From Bacteroidaceae bacterium (GTDB taxonomy: Bacteria; Bacteroidota; Bacteroidia; Bacteroidales; Muribaculaceae): a stretch of 64,000 nucleotides of DNA. The translations under genes were made by a program, and so were the position numbers. The stretch lies in contig JAETNO010000016.1 in assembly GCA_021768245.1 (NCBI GenBank), positions 5,416 to 69,415 on the forward strand. Direction: 5' to 3'. Shown here one piece after another: positions 54,604-62,606 of the stretch (its first letter is position 1; each line of letters starts with the position of its first letter). Below the pieces are notes generated by a model. That model searched no databases, had not been told where the DNA came from, and was given only the letters and a program-made list of their open reading frames with translations.

Positions 54604-55853
54604 AAAAGAAATTCCAGCATACAACAGTCGCAGTCAAGCTCCGTAAAAGCGAATATCATAATAATGAATGGTATCTGATTGTTGAGTCATACCCTGTTTA
54701 TGAAAAGGAAGGGGAAAAGCCCAAGCGTGTGCGAGAATACGTCAACCGCTCAATAACCACGCCGATATGGGATAAGAAAAGGCCGACACGAGGCAATGGT
54801 TTTCTTCCTAAACGTGATATGAACGGTATTATAATGTGCAAGTCTCAAACAGATCAGGAGGCTTGTATATATGCAGACAAAATCCGACAGATTAGACAAA
54901 AGGAATATGATACAGCGTCTCTATATTCAGATTAAGACGCAGCACAAGCCGAATTACAGGAGAAATCCAACGCAAACTTCATTGAATATGTTAAGAAGAT
55001 TACTATTGAACGCCATAAGAATAGTTCTGTGTCAATACTAATCAACTGGAAACGTATGGGCGAACTGCTGAAAATCTTTTCAAAAGATGGCAATATTCCA
55101 TTCGGGAGAATAGACACCAAACTCATAAATGATTTCAAAAATTTCCTTCTCGCCGCTCCTCAAGGTGGTGGGAAGAAAGGCACGCTGTCGCAAAACTCGG
55201 CAGCTACATACTTCTCTATCTTTAAGGCGGCATTGAAACAAGCGTTTGTTGACGGGTATATCTCCGTTGACCTTTCGGCAAAAGCGAAGGGAATTGCGGA
55301 GGAAGAAAGCCGCCGGGAATTCCTTACCATAGCAGAGCTTAACACTCTTGCCAAAACGCCATGTGATAATCCCATTATAAAACGTGCAGCACTATTTGCC
55401 GCATTGACCGGCTTACGTCACTGTGACATTCAGAAACTACATTGGGGAGATATTCAAAAAGTCGGAGAACAATATCGTCTGAATTTCACTCAGAAGAAAA
55501 CGAAGGGTGTGGAATATCAGCCCATTTCCGACCAAGCATATAAACTGTGTGGTACTCCCGGAGATATTGATAGGTTGATATTTGAGGATTTGCCGGATCC
55601 TTCGTGGGTCTCACGCCCATTGAAACGATGGATTGAAGCAGCCGGAATCAAACGCAGAATCACTTTCCATTGCTTTAGGCATACCTTTGCGACACTCCAG
55701 ATAGCCGGTGGCACAGATCTATACACAGTGAGCAAGATGTTAGGACATACAAATGTCCGGACAACTCAGATTTATGCAAAAGTCGTTGACAAACTGAAAG
55801 ATGAGGCAGCGAACGCCATAAGTCTGGATTTGAATACTGATGATATTGATTGA
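54600..55853 (+). pseudogene. Tyrosine integrase interrupted by an in-frame TAA
   Basis: A site-specific recombinase of 417 codons if read through. The N-terminal 111 codons (54600-54932) hold the arm-binding domain; TAA at 54933-54935 ends it after ...TASLYSD. Reading on in the same frame gives DAAQAELQEKSNANFIEYV and then the core-binding and catalytic domains, with no frameshift. A single G to T change (GAA to TAA) would explain it. Catalytic residues in full-length numbering are intact: R273, H357, R360, H383 and the nucleophile Y392. A shorter product could start at 55029, but it would lack the arm domain and part of the core-binding domain. The integrase is therefore probably inactive, recently so, unless readthrough or a helper acts. 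Confidence 0.88.
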
Positions 55854-55949
55854 GTATGATTTCATATATAAATATAATCGCACTTTATAATAATTTATAA
55901 AACTTAGTTCATTGTAAGTCAAGTTCTTTATCGTCATTTATGGATTTTA

Positions 55950-55957
55950 TAACTTTG
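55950..55957 (+). promoter_or_regulatory. -7 element before the membrane protein gene
   Basis: TAACTTTG at 55950-55957 matches TAnnTTTG, but the -33 region has only TTTA at 55927-55930 (19-nt spacer), so the promoter is weaker than the others. It lies 17 nt before the ATG at 55974. Confidence 0.45.
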
Positions 55958-55973
55958 CAGAAAAATCACGATA

Positions 55974-56720
55974 ATGATAGATAAAACTCTCCCAAATATC
56001 ACCCCCGGAATAATTACCGGCATAAACCTTATGCTATCCACAGCTATGGCATGGGAAACCTGTTTCAAATTTGATTTAGGACTTCAATGGAGCCTGATCT
56101 TTGTTCCAACATACTACTTGACATGGAAATTGTTTTACGGAGGATGTAACAGAATTAGTGAACGAGTGGTCAATGCCTTCGACAAGGCTCATAAGAACTT
56201 CATAGTAAGAAAACAACAAGAAGCTGTGAATGAGGCCTTGAAAAATATAGAACCGGAAATTATTATAAAAGAGCCGGATTCTGAGGACTCAATCAAATTT
56301 CATGAACAATGCGTCGCTGAAACCAACATAATACGTGAACAGTTGGCTCGTGAAGAAGACGAGAAACTGGAAAAGATTCTTTCTTACACAAAGGAGACAT
56401 TCATGCGTATGAAGTTCTCCCAATCCGAAGTTTCTCAAATTTTGGATTGCGTAAGATACTTTGTAAGACATAAAGATGTGTTGAAAGCGAATGCGCTCAA
56501 GATATCAAAGAAGCCGGAGGTAACTCAGGCTTCCTTGAAAAATTTCGCATGGAATATCGCATTTCAATACGGCATTGACGGAGAAACTACCGCAATATTT
56601 GTCAAAGCTACATTCGGGGAATGGTTCTCAAACACAGAAATCTCATCAATCCAAAAGACACTACGCAATATTCGAGGAAGCCATGCTATAGAGATTGACG
56701 AGAGGATTCTAAATGGTTGA
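55974..56720 (+). CDS. Element-borne membrane protein, unknown function
   Basis: A 248-residue protein I do not recognise. Two hydrophobic segments near the N-terminus (about 12-30 and 37-54) suggest a hairpin anchor, with the rest (about 60-248) cytoplasmic. That part is charged and mostly helical, with an acidic coiled-coil-like stretch (about 85-145, KEPDSEDSIKFHEQCVAETN) and a C-terminal domain containing FAWNIAFQYGIDGETTAIFVKATFGEWF. It converges with the relaxase gene with only 4 nt between the stops. A role in transfer or in establishing the element is possible from position only. Confidence 0.7.
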   Translation: MIDKTLPNITPGIITGINLMLSTAMAWETCFKFDLGLQWSLIFVPTYYLTWKLFYGGCNRISERVVNAFDKAHKNFIVRKQQEAVNEALKNIEPEIIIKEPDSEDSIKFHEQCVAETNIIREQLAREEDEKLEKILSYTKETFMRMKFSQSEVSQILDCVRYFVRHKDVLKANALKISKKPEVTQASLKNFAWNIAFQYGIDGETTAIFVKATFGEWFSNTEISSIQKTLRNIRGSHAIEIDERILNG

Positions 56721-56724
56721 GATG

Positions 56725-58122
56725 TTAGCGACTTCTCTTGGATTTCGGTTTGTGAAATTTATCCTTGTCCGGATTGTTCCAAGGCAAATCGGAAGAAGAA
56801 CCGCCTGAACCTGTTCCTACATGCGTAGTCGGAATTCCTCCGGATGCAGTCTGTAGCGCAATAGAGAGAAGCCCGTGTTGGCTGGAATCAACCTGTTCCC
56901 AAGGCTCAAACAGCTCGTTGACTAATTCATGCAGAGTTATTTCGCCACTATCATATCTACCAAGGAGATTCAGAGGAACATCATAAGAGGTAGCCTTGAA
57001 TTCCTTGCCGTGGAAAAACGTAGTGATCGACAGATTGGGGTGCATACGATTGGGAATCCAGCCGCTGACAAGATCTGCGCCTGATGACAGGCGGTATCTT
57101 TCAGGGTAAGCCTTTCGATGAAGTTCTTTGACTCGCTTGTGTTCGGCATTATAACGGCTCTCCCACTCGGCAACTCGTTTGGTCGCTTCTGTAATTTCTT
57201 TTTGGAAAGAGTTGCGCTCACGAAGTGAGGCGGCTTTCAGATTTTCATACTTCTGTTGCAATTCAACAATTTGCTGCTTTAGATTGGCTATCTGTCTATC
57301 CTTCTCGGCAATCTCCTTTTCGAGTTTTGGCAATTCACCGGTGCCAAGCCATGATAGGATGCGATTCTTTCCATCCTTAGCACCCTTTTCAATCTTCTCC
57401 TTTTCAGCCTCCAGTTTCACAATCTCAGAAGTCAAATTCTCAATATCTGCCTGTAGTTCCAGAGCCTGCTGACGGTTATATTGCTGCTGAGTCTGATGCC
57501 TGGCACCACTTGCTATGACACCACGGTTCAATCCGAATTCGGACATAGCCTTTGCATATGTGTCCTGATATTGCCTCAACTTTCCTCGCGCCATTACCTC
57601 ATCGGCACATAATCTCGGTGCTGCTTGCTTCTCCTTATACTTCTGCTCACCTTCCCGATTACGACGCTTGCGAGGCGTTGTTACTATCGGAATAACCGTA
57701 GCATGAAGATGGGGAGTCTTCTCATCCATGTGAAGCACACACGATACAAGATTTTCTTCACCGAAGGTGTCATGCAGCCATTTGATATTTGCTTGACACC
57801 ATTTGTCTAACCGGCCTTCACGTTCAAGATTTATCATCTGCTCATGGGAGCCGGTCAATAGAATCCTTACTGCCCGAACCTGATTCTTGCCGATTTTCCT
57901 CTTCAGTCCGGCAGTATCAAGACGATGTTGAATCGCTTGGGTGCGATTTGTAACACCTTTCGGGAAGGCTATAAGTTCTCGGTTTAGATGCGTCCGGCTA
58001 CCATCAGCATTGTCCGGGATATACTCTTTGCCTTCGGCTGTCCTACGCTCAATATGACAAGACATTCCCGAATCATTACCTGCGCCACGCTCAATGTGGC
58101 ATACTGCGTATTGTGTAGTCAT
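56725..58122 (-). CDS. MobV-family relaxase (Mob/Pre)
   Basis: DNA-nicking relaxase of 465 residues that starts transfer at oriT. MobV motifs are clear: motif I HLNRELIAF at 45-53 with N48, and the metal site HMDEKTPHLHATVIP at 131-145 (HxDExxPHxH). A long coiled coil (about 220-340, KLEKEIAEKDRQIANLKQQI) and a Pro/Gly/Ser-rich C-terminus follow. The family handles plasmids and small mobilisable elements with the help of a conjugative element. The 192-nt gap upstream is the likely oriT. Confidence 0.94.
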   Translation of the reverse strand: MTTQYAVCHIERGAGNDSGMSCHIERRTAEGKEYIPDNADGSRTHLNRELIAFPKGVTNRTQAIQHRLDTAGLKRKIGKNQVRAVRILLTGSHEQMINLEREGRLDKWCQANIKWLHDTFGEENLVSCVLHMDEKTPHLHATVIPIVTTPRKRRNREGEQKYKEKQAAPRLCADEVMARGKLRQYQDTYAKAMSEFGLNRGVIASGARHQTQQQYNRQQALELQADIENLTSEIVKLEAEKEKIEKGAKDGKNRILSWLGTGELPKLEKEIAEKDRQIANLKQQIVELQQKYENLKAASLRERNSFQKEITEATKRVAEWESRYNAEHKRVKELHRKAYPERYRLSSGADLVSGWIPNRMHPNLSITTFFHGKEFKATSYDVPLNLLGRYDSGEITLHELVNELFEPWEQVDSSQHGLLSIALQTASGGIPTTHVGTGSGGSSSDLPWNNPDKDKFHKPKSKRSR

Positions 58123-58314
58123 TTCGATGTTTTCAAAAGAGTATTCTTGGAAAATTCCGTATTACTTGCATAAGATGGCCGATAGTCCGAGCTTTGCTTG
58201 AGGGCTTTTTTAGGCGGTGACGAAGGCAGCGCATGAAAATGCCCTAATAAGCTACGGAATTTTATTACTAAAATCCTCCCTGCTTTCAGCAAGCTGATTG
58301 GCTTCGTCATCAGC
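58123..58314 (-). other. Possible oriT region upstream of mobV
   Basis: Gap of 192 nt between the primase-like stop and the relaxase start. It has several inverted repeats: TGACGAAG (58218-58225) against CTTCGTCA (58302-58309), TCAGC-AA-GCTGA at 58286-58297, and an A/T-rich hairpin ATTTTA...TAAAAT near 58259-58274. MobV origins usually lie just in front of mobV and show such repeats. No nick site could be identified. Confidence 0.45.
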
Positions 58315-59271
58315 TCATATAATTGGGGTTCCCTTAATTGCCGCATCCAATAGGAAATCGGCTATGTCAAGTTTTGCGGCTCTCTGTTGAGGCGTTGCCA
58401 TATCGGATAAGGCGTTGACAATCCCAACTGTCGGAGTTATGGTGCGTAGCATGGATATTTTACCTCGCCAACGGTCTTCTGCATCCAAATCCGGGACAAG
58501 CCACACCTCCCTGCCTTTCAGAACTTGCGAAGCGGTCTGATTAAGGCAGCCGCAGCACCCACCACTCGCCAGCCACAAGAATTGCGGATAATAGTGTGAG
58601 GCGATTATTGCAGACTTCTCTGATTCCACAATCATAACCTTTGAATCCGGATAGACCGATAGCAGGTGCTCGCCGAAGAAGCACTGCATGAGGTTGAAGT
58701 CTCCGGGATTCGCAACCATTGATTTCATACGGTGCGCCCACATGAAGTTTACTAATCCATCTTCTTTTATACGGTGGCCATCGTTGCCGTATTGCATTAT
58801 CTTCCCTGTGCGGATACAACCCTTGACATCTACCGGCCAAAAGACTGACGCACCATTCATAGATAGTGTTGCACCGACATTATATAAATGGAATAGTCGC
58901 ATGGTCTCATCATTACCCCATAGCGAACAGAGGAATCGGAACAAAGTTGAAGACTGACAGCGATTCATGGATTCAACCATTCGGCTGTGTTCTATGAACG
59001 ATGGCTTAGTGTTGTGCTCTTTGATGCGTAAACTCAACGGACGATGGACTGAAAAATCATTCAACCAAGGATAGTCCCGAAAGTATTCGGATGGGGTGTA
59101 ATGGTATCCGCATTTGAATATACGGTCACATTTGCCAACATAATTGGAGAGAAACTTCCCGGTGAATGTGTCAACATAGCGCACCAGTTTCTTTGCTCGC
59201 CCACACACAGGACATGTGACTTTGATGCGCGGACGGGTGTTGTCTAAACGATATCGGTAATCTTTGTTCAT
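58315..59271 (-). CDS. DUF6371 / toprim-like primase protein
   Basis: Replication-related protein of mobile elements, 318 residues from the chosen ATG at 59271 (MNKDYRYRL); an earlier ATG at 59328 adds 19 residues and cannot be excluded. N-terminal zinc site: CPVCGR near 19 with paired C-x-x-x-x-x-C (GKCDRIFKCGYHYTP). A toprim-like core follows: VMIVESEKSAIIASHYYPQFLWLASGGCCGCL and REVWLVPDLDAEDRW near 250, with Glu and DxD acids for metal. The order with a RepA-like ATPase suggests a primase-helicase pair. The gap to the upstream ATPase gene is 9 or 66 nt, depending on the start. Confidence 0.8.
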   Translation of the reverse strand: MNKDYRYRLDNTRPRIKVTCPVCGRAKKLVRYVDTFTGKFLSNYVGKCDRIFKCGYHYTPSEYFRDYPWLNDFSVHRPLSLRIKEHNTKPSFIEHSRMVESMNRCQSSTLFRFLCSLWGNDETMRLFHLYNVGATLSMNGASVFWPVDVKGCIRTGKIMQYGNDGHRIKEDGLVNFMWAHRMKSMVANPGDFNLMQCFFGEHLLSVYPDSKVMIVESEKSAIIASHYYPQFLWLASGGCCGCLNQTASQVLKGREVWLVPDLDAEDRWRGKISMLRTITPTVGIVNALSDMATPQQRAAKLDIADFLLDAAIKGTPII

Positions 59272-59337
59272 AGTCTGTCGATTTTGGTTGAGTGAAGTGT
59301 CGCGTATATATAGGGGCACTTCATCCAACTAACTTTT

Positions 59338-60471
59338 TCAATAGTAGAAATCCCGAATGTAACGATATGGATTGCCCTTCTTCTTGCCTTTGTCCACCTG
59401 CTCAATCATTCGTTTGTTCTTTAGAAAAGTTATCAGAATCTTGAGCTTGTAATCACTGAGTTCGATATCCTCGTCAGCGTATGCGTCACGGAGCGCATCC
59501 ATGAGTTCGCCATGTCTGAGGAGAGTATCCGGATTCGGAAAAGCTGAATCAAGAGCGTTACGGTGTGTCTCTTCGGAAATATCGTGGTACGGGTTCCATG
59601 CCTCGTTGCCTTTTATGTCCAGTGTCGGCGCATAGTCCTTGATAAGTTCCGGCAAAGCCTCGGAGTTGATTCTAAATGCAAAGGAAGGAAACGAGACGTC
59701 ACGGATATAGACAGCTTCGACCGTACTTATAGCCTCGTCGTTTTTATCCTTCCCGACGCGAAGCACCGTCTCGGATTTGTTGTTGATTTCTGTTCCAATA
59801 TGTCCTCGCGCATTCTTGTCACCCTTGTTCTGATGTATCACGGTATGGATATGAAGGTTGAATTCCTCCGTCCATTTCATGAGATAATTGACTATCAGAG
59901 TGGCCTCCCGTGGATTATTGATGTCAAGCATCAGGTCGCGTATGCCATCAATGATTACCAACCCTATGGTCGGTGTATTGCGTATCATGTGATCAATCAT
60001 GCCGATGCGGTCTTCAACTGAATACTTGCGTAGGGCGAAATACTTTATCCTCTCCTTGATTTCATGGTTGCTCTTACGGGTCAGACGAGCGATGCGCTTG
60101 AATACTCGGAAGGCATGGTAAGTGCTCTGCTCGGTATCGAAATAGAGGATGCCGTTCTGGTTCGGAGGCATATTGCCGCGATAGTTTAGAATGGTAGAAC
60201 TTGTCATTGCGGCCGCAGTCATTGCCGACACGTTGAAAGTCTTCTTGCCTTTGGGCTTGCCGATCGAGGCACTGAAATTGCCGAAAGTACAAGCAGGCGA
60301 GTCTCCGATATATATGGCTACCGGTGGAGGTGGCACCTCCTTGTCGATATCAAGCTGCGCCTCGCGGCACAATTTATTGTAACGGTCTGATTCCGGGTCC
60401 GACGCATGAAGTCCCGCTCCGCTTTCAACCTCGGCTATAAAGCCGCCAAGAGGGTCATTCATTGTAGTCAT
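59338..60471 (-). CDS. RepA-like AAA+ ATPase / helicase
   Basis: P-loop ATPase of 377 residues in the RecA/RepA (DnaB-like) group. A modified Walker A loop GKPKGKKT lies at 71-78, the second acidic site FDTEQS at 111-116, Walker B GLVIIDGIRDLM at 170-181, and sensor segment HTVIHQNKGDKNARGHIGTEI near 213-232. The C-terminal part (about 300-377) resembles a winged helix (SDYKLKILITFLKNKRMIEQV). It likely serves to replicate the element during transfer. It overlaps the small HTH gene by 4 nt. Confidence 0.85.
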   Translation of the reverse strand: MTTMNDPLGGFIAEVESGAGLHASDPESDRYNKLCREAQLDIDKEVPPPPVAIYIGDSPACTFGNFSASIGKPKGKKTFNVSAMTAAAMTSSTILNYRGNMPPNQNGILYFDTEQSTYHAFRVFKRIARLTRKSNHEIKERIKYFALRKYSVEDRIGMIDHMIRNTPTIGLVIIDGIRDLMLDINNPREATLIVNYLMKWTEEFNLHIHTVIHQNKGDKNARGHIGTEINNKSETVLRVGKDKNDEAISTVEAVYIRDVSFPSFAFRINSEALPELIKDYAPTLDIKGNEAWNPYHDISEETHRNALDSAFPNPDTLLRHGELMDALRDAYADEDIELSDYKLKILITFLKNKRMIEQVDKGKKKGNPYRYIRDFYY

Positions 60472-60827
60472 GGTTTACGTTCCTTTATTCCGGCACAAAA
60501 GGCTTCAGCATCCGCCTCGATTTCACGGATTGATTTAAGCTGTTCTCCAATCAGCCACTTGTCTATCTCCGACTTAAGGAACATGATGCGCTTGCCCTTC
60601 TTGTGAAAAGGAATAAGATGTGCGCTTGTCCAGCCATAGACTGTCTGCGTGGCCGGACGTGTCGGGAGATAAGTACATAGCTCCTTGATGCTCATCCACA
60701 CATCCTTTTTAGGAGCGGAGGCATCGTTAAGCGATTCAAGTTTACGGTCAAGCTCTTCAACTTTCTCAATCAGATACACCAGAGCTTTGGGCATATCCTC
60801 GAATTTGATAGTGGTTCTGTCTATCAT
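60468..60827 (-). CDS. Small HTH (excisionase-type) DNA-binding protein
   Basis: A 119-residue protein with a short N-terminal coiled coil (YLIEKVEELDRKLESL) and a MerR-like helix-turn-helix in MSIKELCTYLPTRPATQTVYGWTSAHLIPFHKKGKRIMFLKSEIDKWL (about 46-93). The order wing-helix with a final LKSEID is typical of the HTH_17 group in Bacteroides elements. Probably controls copying of the element or assists excision. Its stop overlaps the start of the RepA-like gene. Confidence 0.83.
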   Translation of the reverse strand: MIDRTTIKFEDMPKALVYLIEKVEELDRKLESLNDASAPKKDVWMSIKELCTYLPTRPATQTVYGWTSAHLIPFHKKGKRIMFLKSEIDKWLIGEQLKSIREIEADAEAFCAGIKERKP

Positions 60828-61305
60828 CTACATTGGTTTTGCATTGCGCCTCAATATCGAAGCGTCCTGCAAAAGAATAGCAAAAACCGATGGTGATTTC
60901 ATTATGATTCAGTCCATAACCCAAATCATAATCGAAACATAAAATAGTTATCGCTATATATCTTGTAATCTGAAGCTTATCTTATGGATATATTTTTATT
61001 ATGATAACCTATGATTTGTTTATGACCCTATTTTATAATATATATATATAGAGTTGTGGTTTAGGGCGTTGATGGGAATGCGTTTTACTGCATGAAGTAT
61101 TGGTTATGTGACTTGACATAACTAATTCAAAAATCGGGAAACATTAAAATATTGCGTTTACCTTTGGTTTGATATGGTATTTGTCTTTGAAGATGATGAA
61201 TTATGACGGATACTAATTAACTTGGAGGCGTTCTATTTCTTTATCTTCTGAATATTCTATATTAAGCGATGATGCGATGATAGCAAGTAAAAAACATAAC
61301 CATTG

Positions 61306-61339
61306 TTTGCGAGAGTTTGACAAATTTTTGCTAATTTTG
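61306..61339 (+). promoter_or_regulatory. tRNA-promoter-like element without an annotated gene
   Basis: TTTG at 61306-61309, then 22 nt, then TAATTTTG at 61332-61339. The sequence around it (GCGAGAGTTTGACAAATT) has the look of a strong stable-RNA promoter, similar to that of tRNA-Arg here. The spacer is 2 nt longer than usual. Confidence 0.5.
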
Positions 61340-61343
61340 CATT

Positions 61344-61373
61344 TGCCGTGTGCCGATTTTTCTGCACACGGCA
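61344..61373 (+). ncRNA. Hairpin just after the promoter, possible small RNA
   Basis: TGCCGTGTGC (61344-61353) and GCACACGGCA (61364-61373) form a perfect 10-bp stem with a 10-nt T-rich loop. It starts about where transcription from the upstream promoter should begin. It could be the 5' end of a small RNA, an attenuator or an unrelated terminator. No protein gene follows on this strand for more than 2 kb. Confidence 0.35.
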
Positions 61374-61391
61374 GACATATTGAAGATGAGC

Positions 61392-61410
61392 GTCAAACAC
61401 TCGGTTATCT
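61392..61410 (+). repeat. Candidate attR
   Basis: GTCAAACAC plus TCGGTTATCT; the second part is identical to 53925-53934. See the attL entry. The match is short, so the call stays tentative. Confidence 0.42.
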
Positions 61411-61604
61411 GATACTGAAAATCTGGTAAATTTATCTTACGGCTTGCAACTATTCTGACAATCAATCTCATATAGATATTGCGGTGTACGAATAGTGTAC
61501 TTTTGGGGAAGGTGGTGGAAAACAGATACAAATGAATTTGAGATATTTATAAGGCGTTAGGGATTTTTAACTACGCCCGTTTGCCTGTTTTTTTCCTGTG
61601 CCGT

Positions 61605-62558
61605 TCACTCTTGAAAATCCCTGTCTGGAGTGGTTTCAAGCCGAAGGAATTTGTTTAGCCGGTCTAAGCAGCGTTTCTTTTGGTCGAGGTTGGGATGGAC
61701 ATAAAGATTGAGGGTCGTCGCCACATTGGAGTGACCGAGTATGACGCTTACCGTCTTATAGTCGCAGCCGCTCTCGATACATCGGGTGGCAAAAGTATGG
61801 CGCAGGCCGTGGAACACGATGGGCGGAATCTTCAATCGGCGCAGCATTCGGGAGAATGTCTCGCGGTAGGTGCGTGGCTCTTTCGGGGTAGAGCCTGAAC
61901 CGACAACGTATATATTTGCCTCTTGTTGTCGGCGCACTTTGCGGAGCGCGTCAAGCAGTGGAGCGGAAATTGGGATTTCCCTTACCGAATTGCGAGTTTT
62001 GGGTGATGAGGCGTAATGTTCGGTAACCCCTTTCTCGCAGTTATAGATTCTGCCTACCGTGCCGCGAACCGAGATTATACGTCGCACCATATCCACCTGC
62101 TCCCAGCGCATGGCACAAACTTCGCCGATACGCAAGCCGCAGCATAAGGCAAGCATTATTCCTATGTTCTGCGGTGTTGGTGCAGCGGTGAGCGATTGCA
62201 TCAGCTTTCGGTGATGTAGTAGCGACAGCACCGGGAGTTGACGGACAGTCACGGACGGAGGGTAGACAATCTCCAAATCGTGTGATTGACAAAGACCGTG
62301 TTTCGCTCCGAACTTGGCGACGGCTTTCAGCACCGCCACGATGTCGTGAATGCTCTTGTGCGACAGCCCTGCGGCGATTTTGTCGAACACGAACTGTTGA
62401 ACAGCTTCCTCCGTGATGTCGGTATAGTCGGCAAACTTCGGGAGAAGGTGGGTTTTGAGAACGAGGGCGTAGGCGCAGAACGTGGAGTGTTTCACCACAT
62501 TGCGCTTAGCATCTTTCCAGCGATCGGCGATTTCGCCGAAAGTAAGAGTGTATGGCAT
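61605..62558 (-). CDS. Second tyrosine recombinase, intact
   Basis: Site-specific integrase of 317 residues with the SAM-like core-binding domain at about 1-95 and catalytic domain at about 110-305. Catalytic residues are all present: R143 (GLRIGE), K187, H250 and R253 (HGLRHTFA), H276 (LGHSN) and Y286 (TLNLYVH). It lacks an arm-binding domain, so it is shorter than the first integrase and unlike it in sequence. It reads toward the end of the first element. The adjacent DUF262-HNH gene on the same strand (48 nt upstream) suggests both belong to one accessory unit. Confidence 0.92.
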   Translation of the reverse strand: MPYTLTFGEIADRWKDAKRNVVKHSTFCAYALVLKTHLLPKFADYTDITEEAVQQFVFDKIAAGLSHKSIHDIVAVLKAVAKFGAKHGLCQSHDLEIVYPPSVTVRQLPVLSLLHHRKLMQSLTAAPTPQNIGIMLALCCGLRIGEVCAMRWEQVDMVRRIISVRGTVGRIYNCEKGVTEHYASSPKTRNSVREIPISAPLLDALRKVRRQQEANIYVVGSGSTPKEPRTYRETFSRMLRRLKIPPIVFHGLRHTFATRCIESGCDYKTVSVILGHSNVATTLNLYVHPNLDQKKRCLDRLNKFLRLETTPDRDFQE

Positions 62559-62606
62559 ATTAAGTGAAAATTAAAGTTCCACAAAATATACCGCTGCAAA
62601 ATCGGA

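Larger units (their letters stand above)
53914..61410. mobile_element. Mobilisable integrative element downstream of dnaK (candidate borders)
   Basis: About 7.5 kb carrying an excisionase-like HTH protein, a tyrosine integrase (broken by a stop), a membrane protein, a MobV relaxase, a DUF6371 primase-like protein, a RepA-like ATPase and a small HTH protein. This is the usual gene set of small Bacteroides mobilisable elements. There are no conjugation (tra) genes, so transfer would need a helper. Borders are drawn at the direct repeats 53914-53934 and 61392-61410, which are imperfect and therefore tentative. By eye the genes fit the host composition fairly well. Confidence 0.7.
60828..61604. 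other. 777-nt A/T-rich intergenic region with the element end
   Basis: No convincing gene. It contains a run of alternating TA at about 61040-61053, a candidate promoter at 61306-61339, a hairpin at 61344-61373 and the candidate attR at 61392-61410. A 66-codon frame on the minus strand (61331-61531) crosses the promoter and hairpin and has no recognisable features, so I do not call it. The last 40 nt before the second integrase contain T runs. Confidence 0.6.

Noticed and set aside
54933..54935. Programmed readthrough of the integrase stop
   Set aside because: No downstream stem or special context was seen, and TAA is the least leaky stop; a simple mutation is more likely.
61040..61060. Alternating TA run as a replication origin
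   Set aside because: Only a short low-complexity run; no iterons or DnaA boxes were seen around it.
61331..61531. 66-codon minus-strand frame
   Set aside because: It crosses the promoter and hairpin in the element border and has no start signal or recognisable features.
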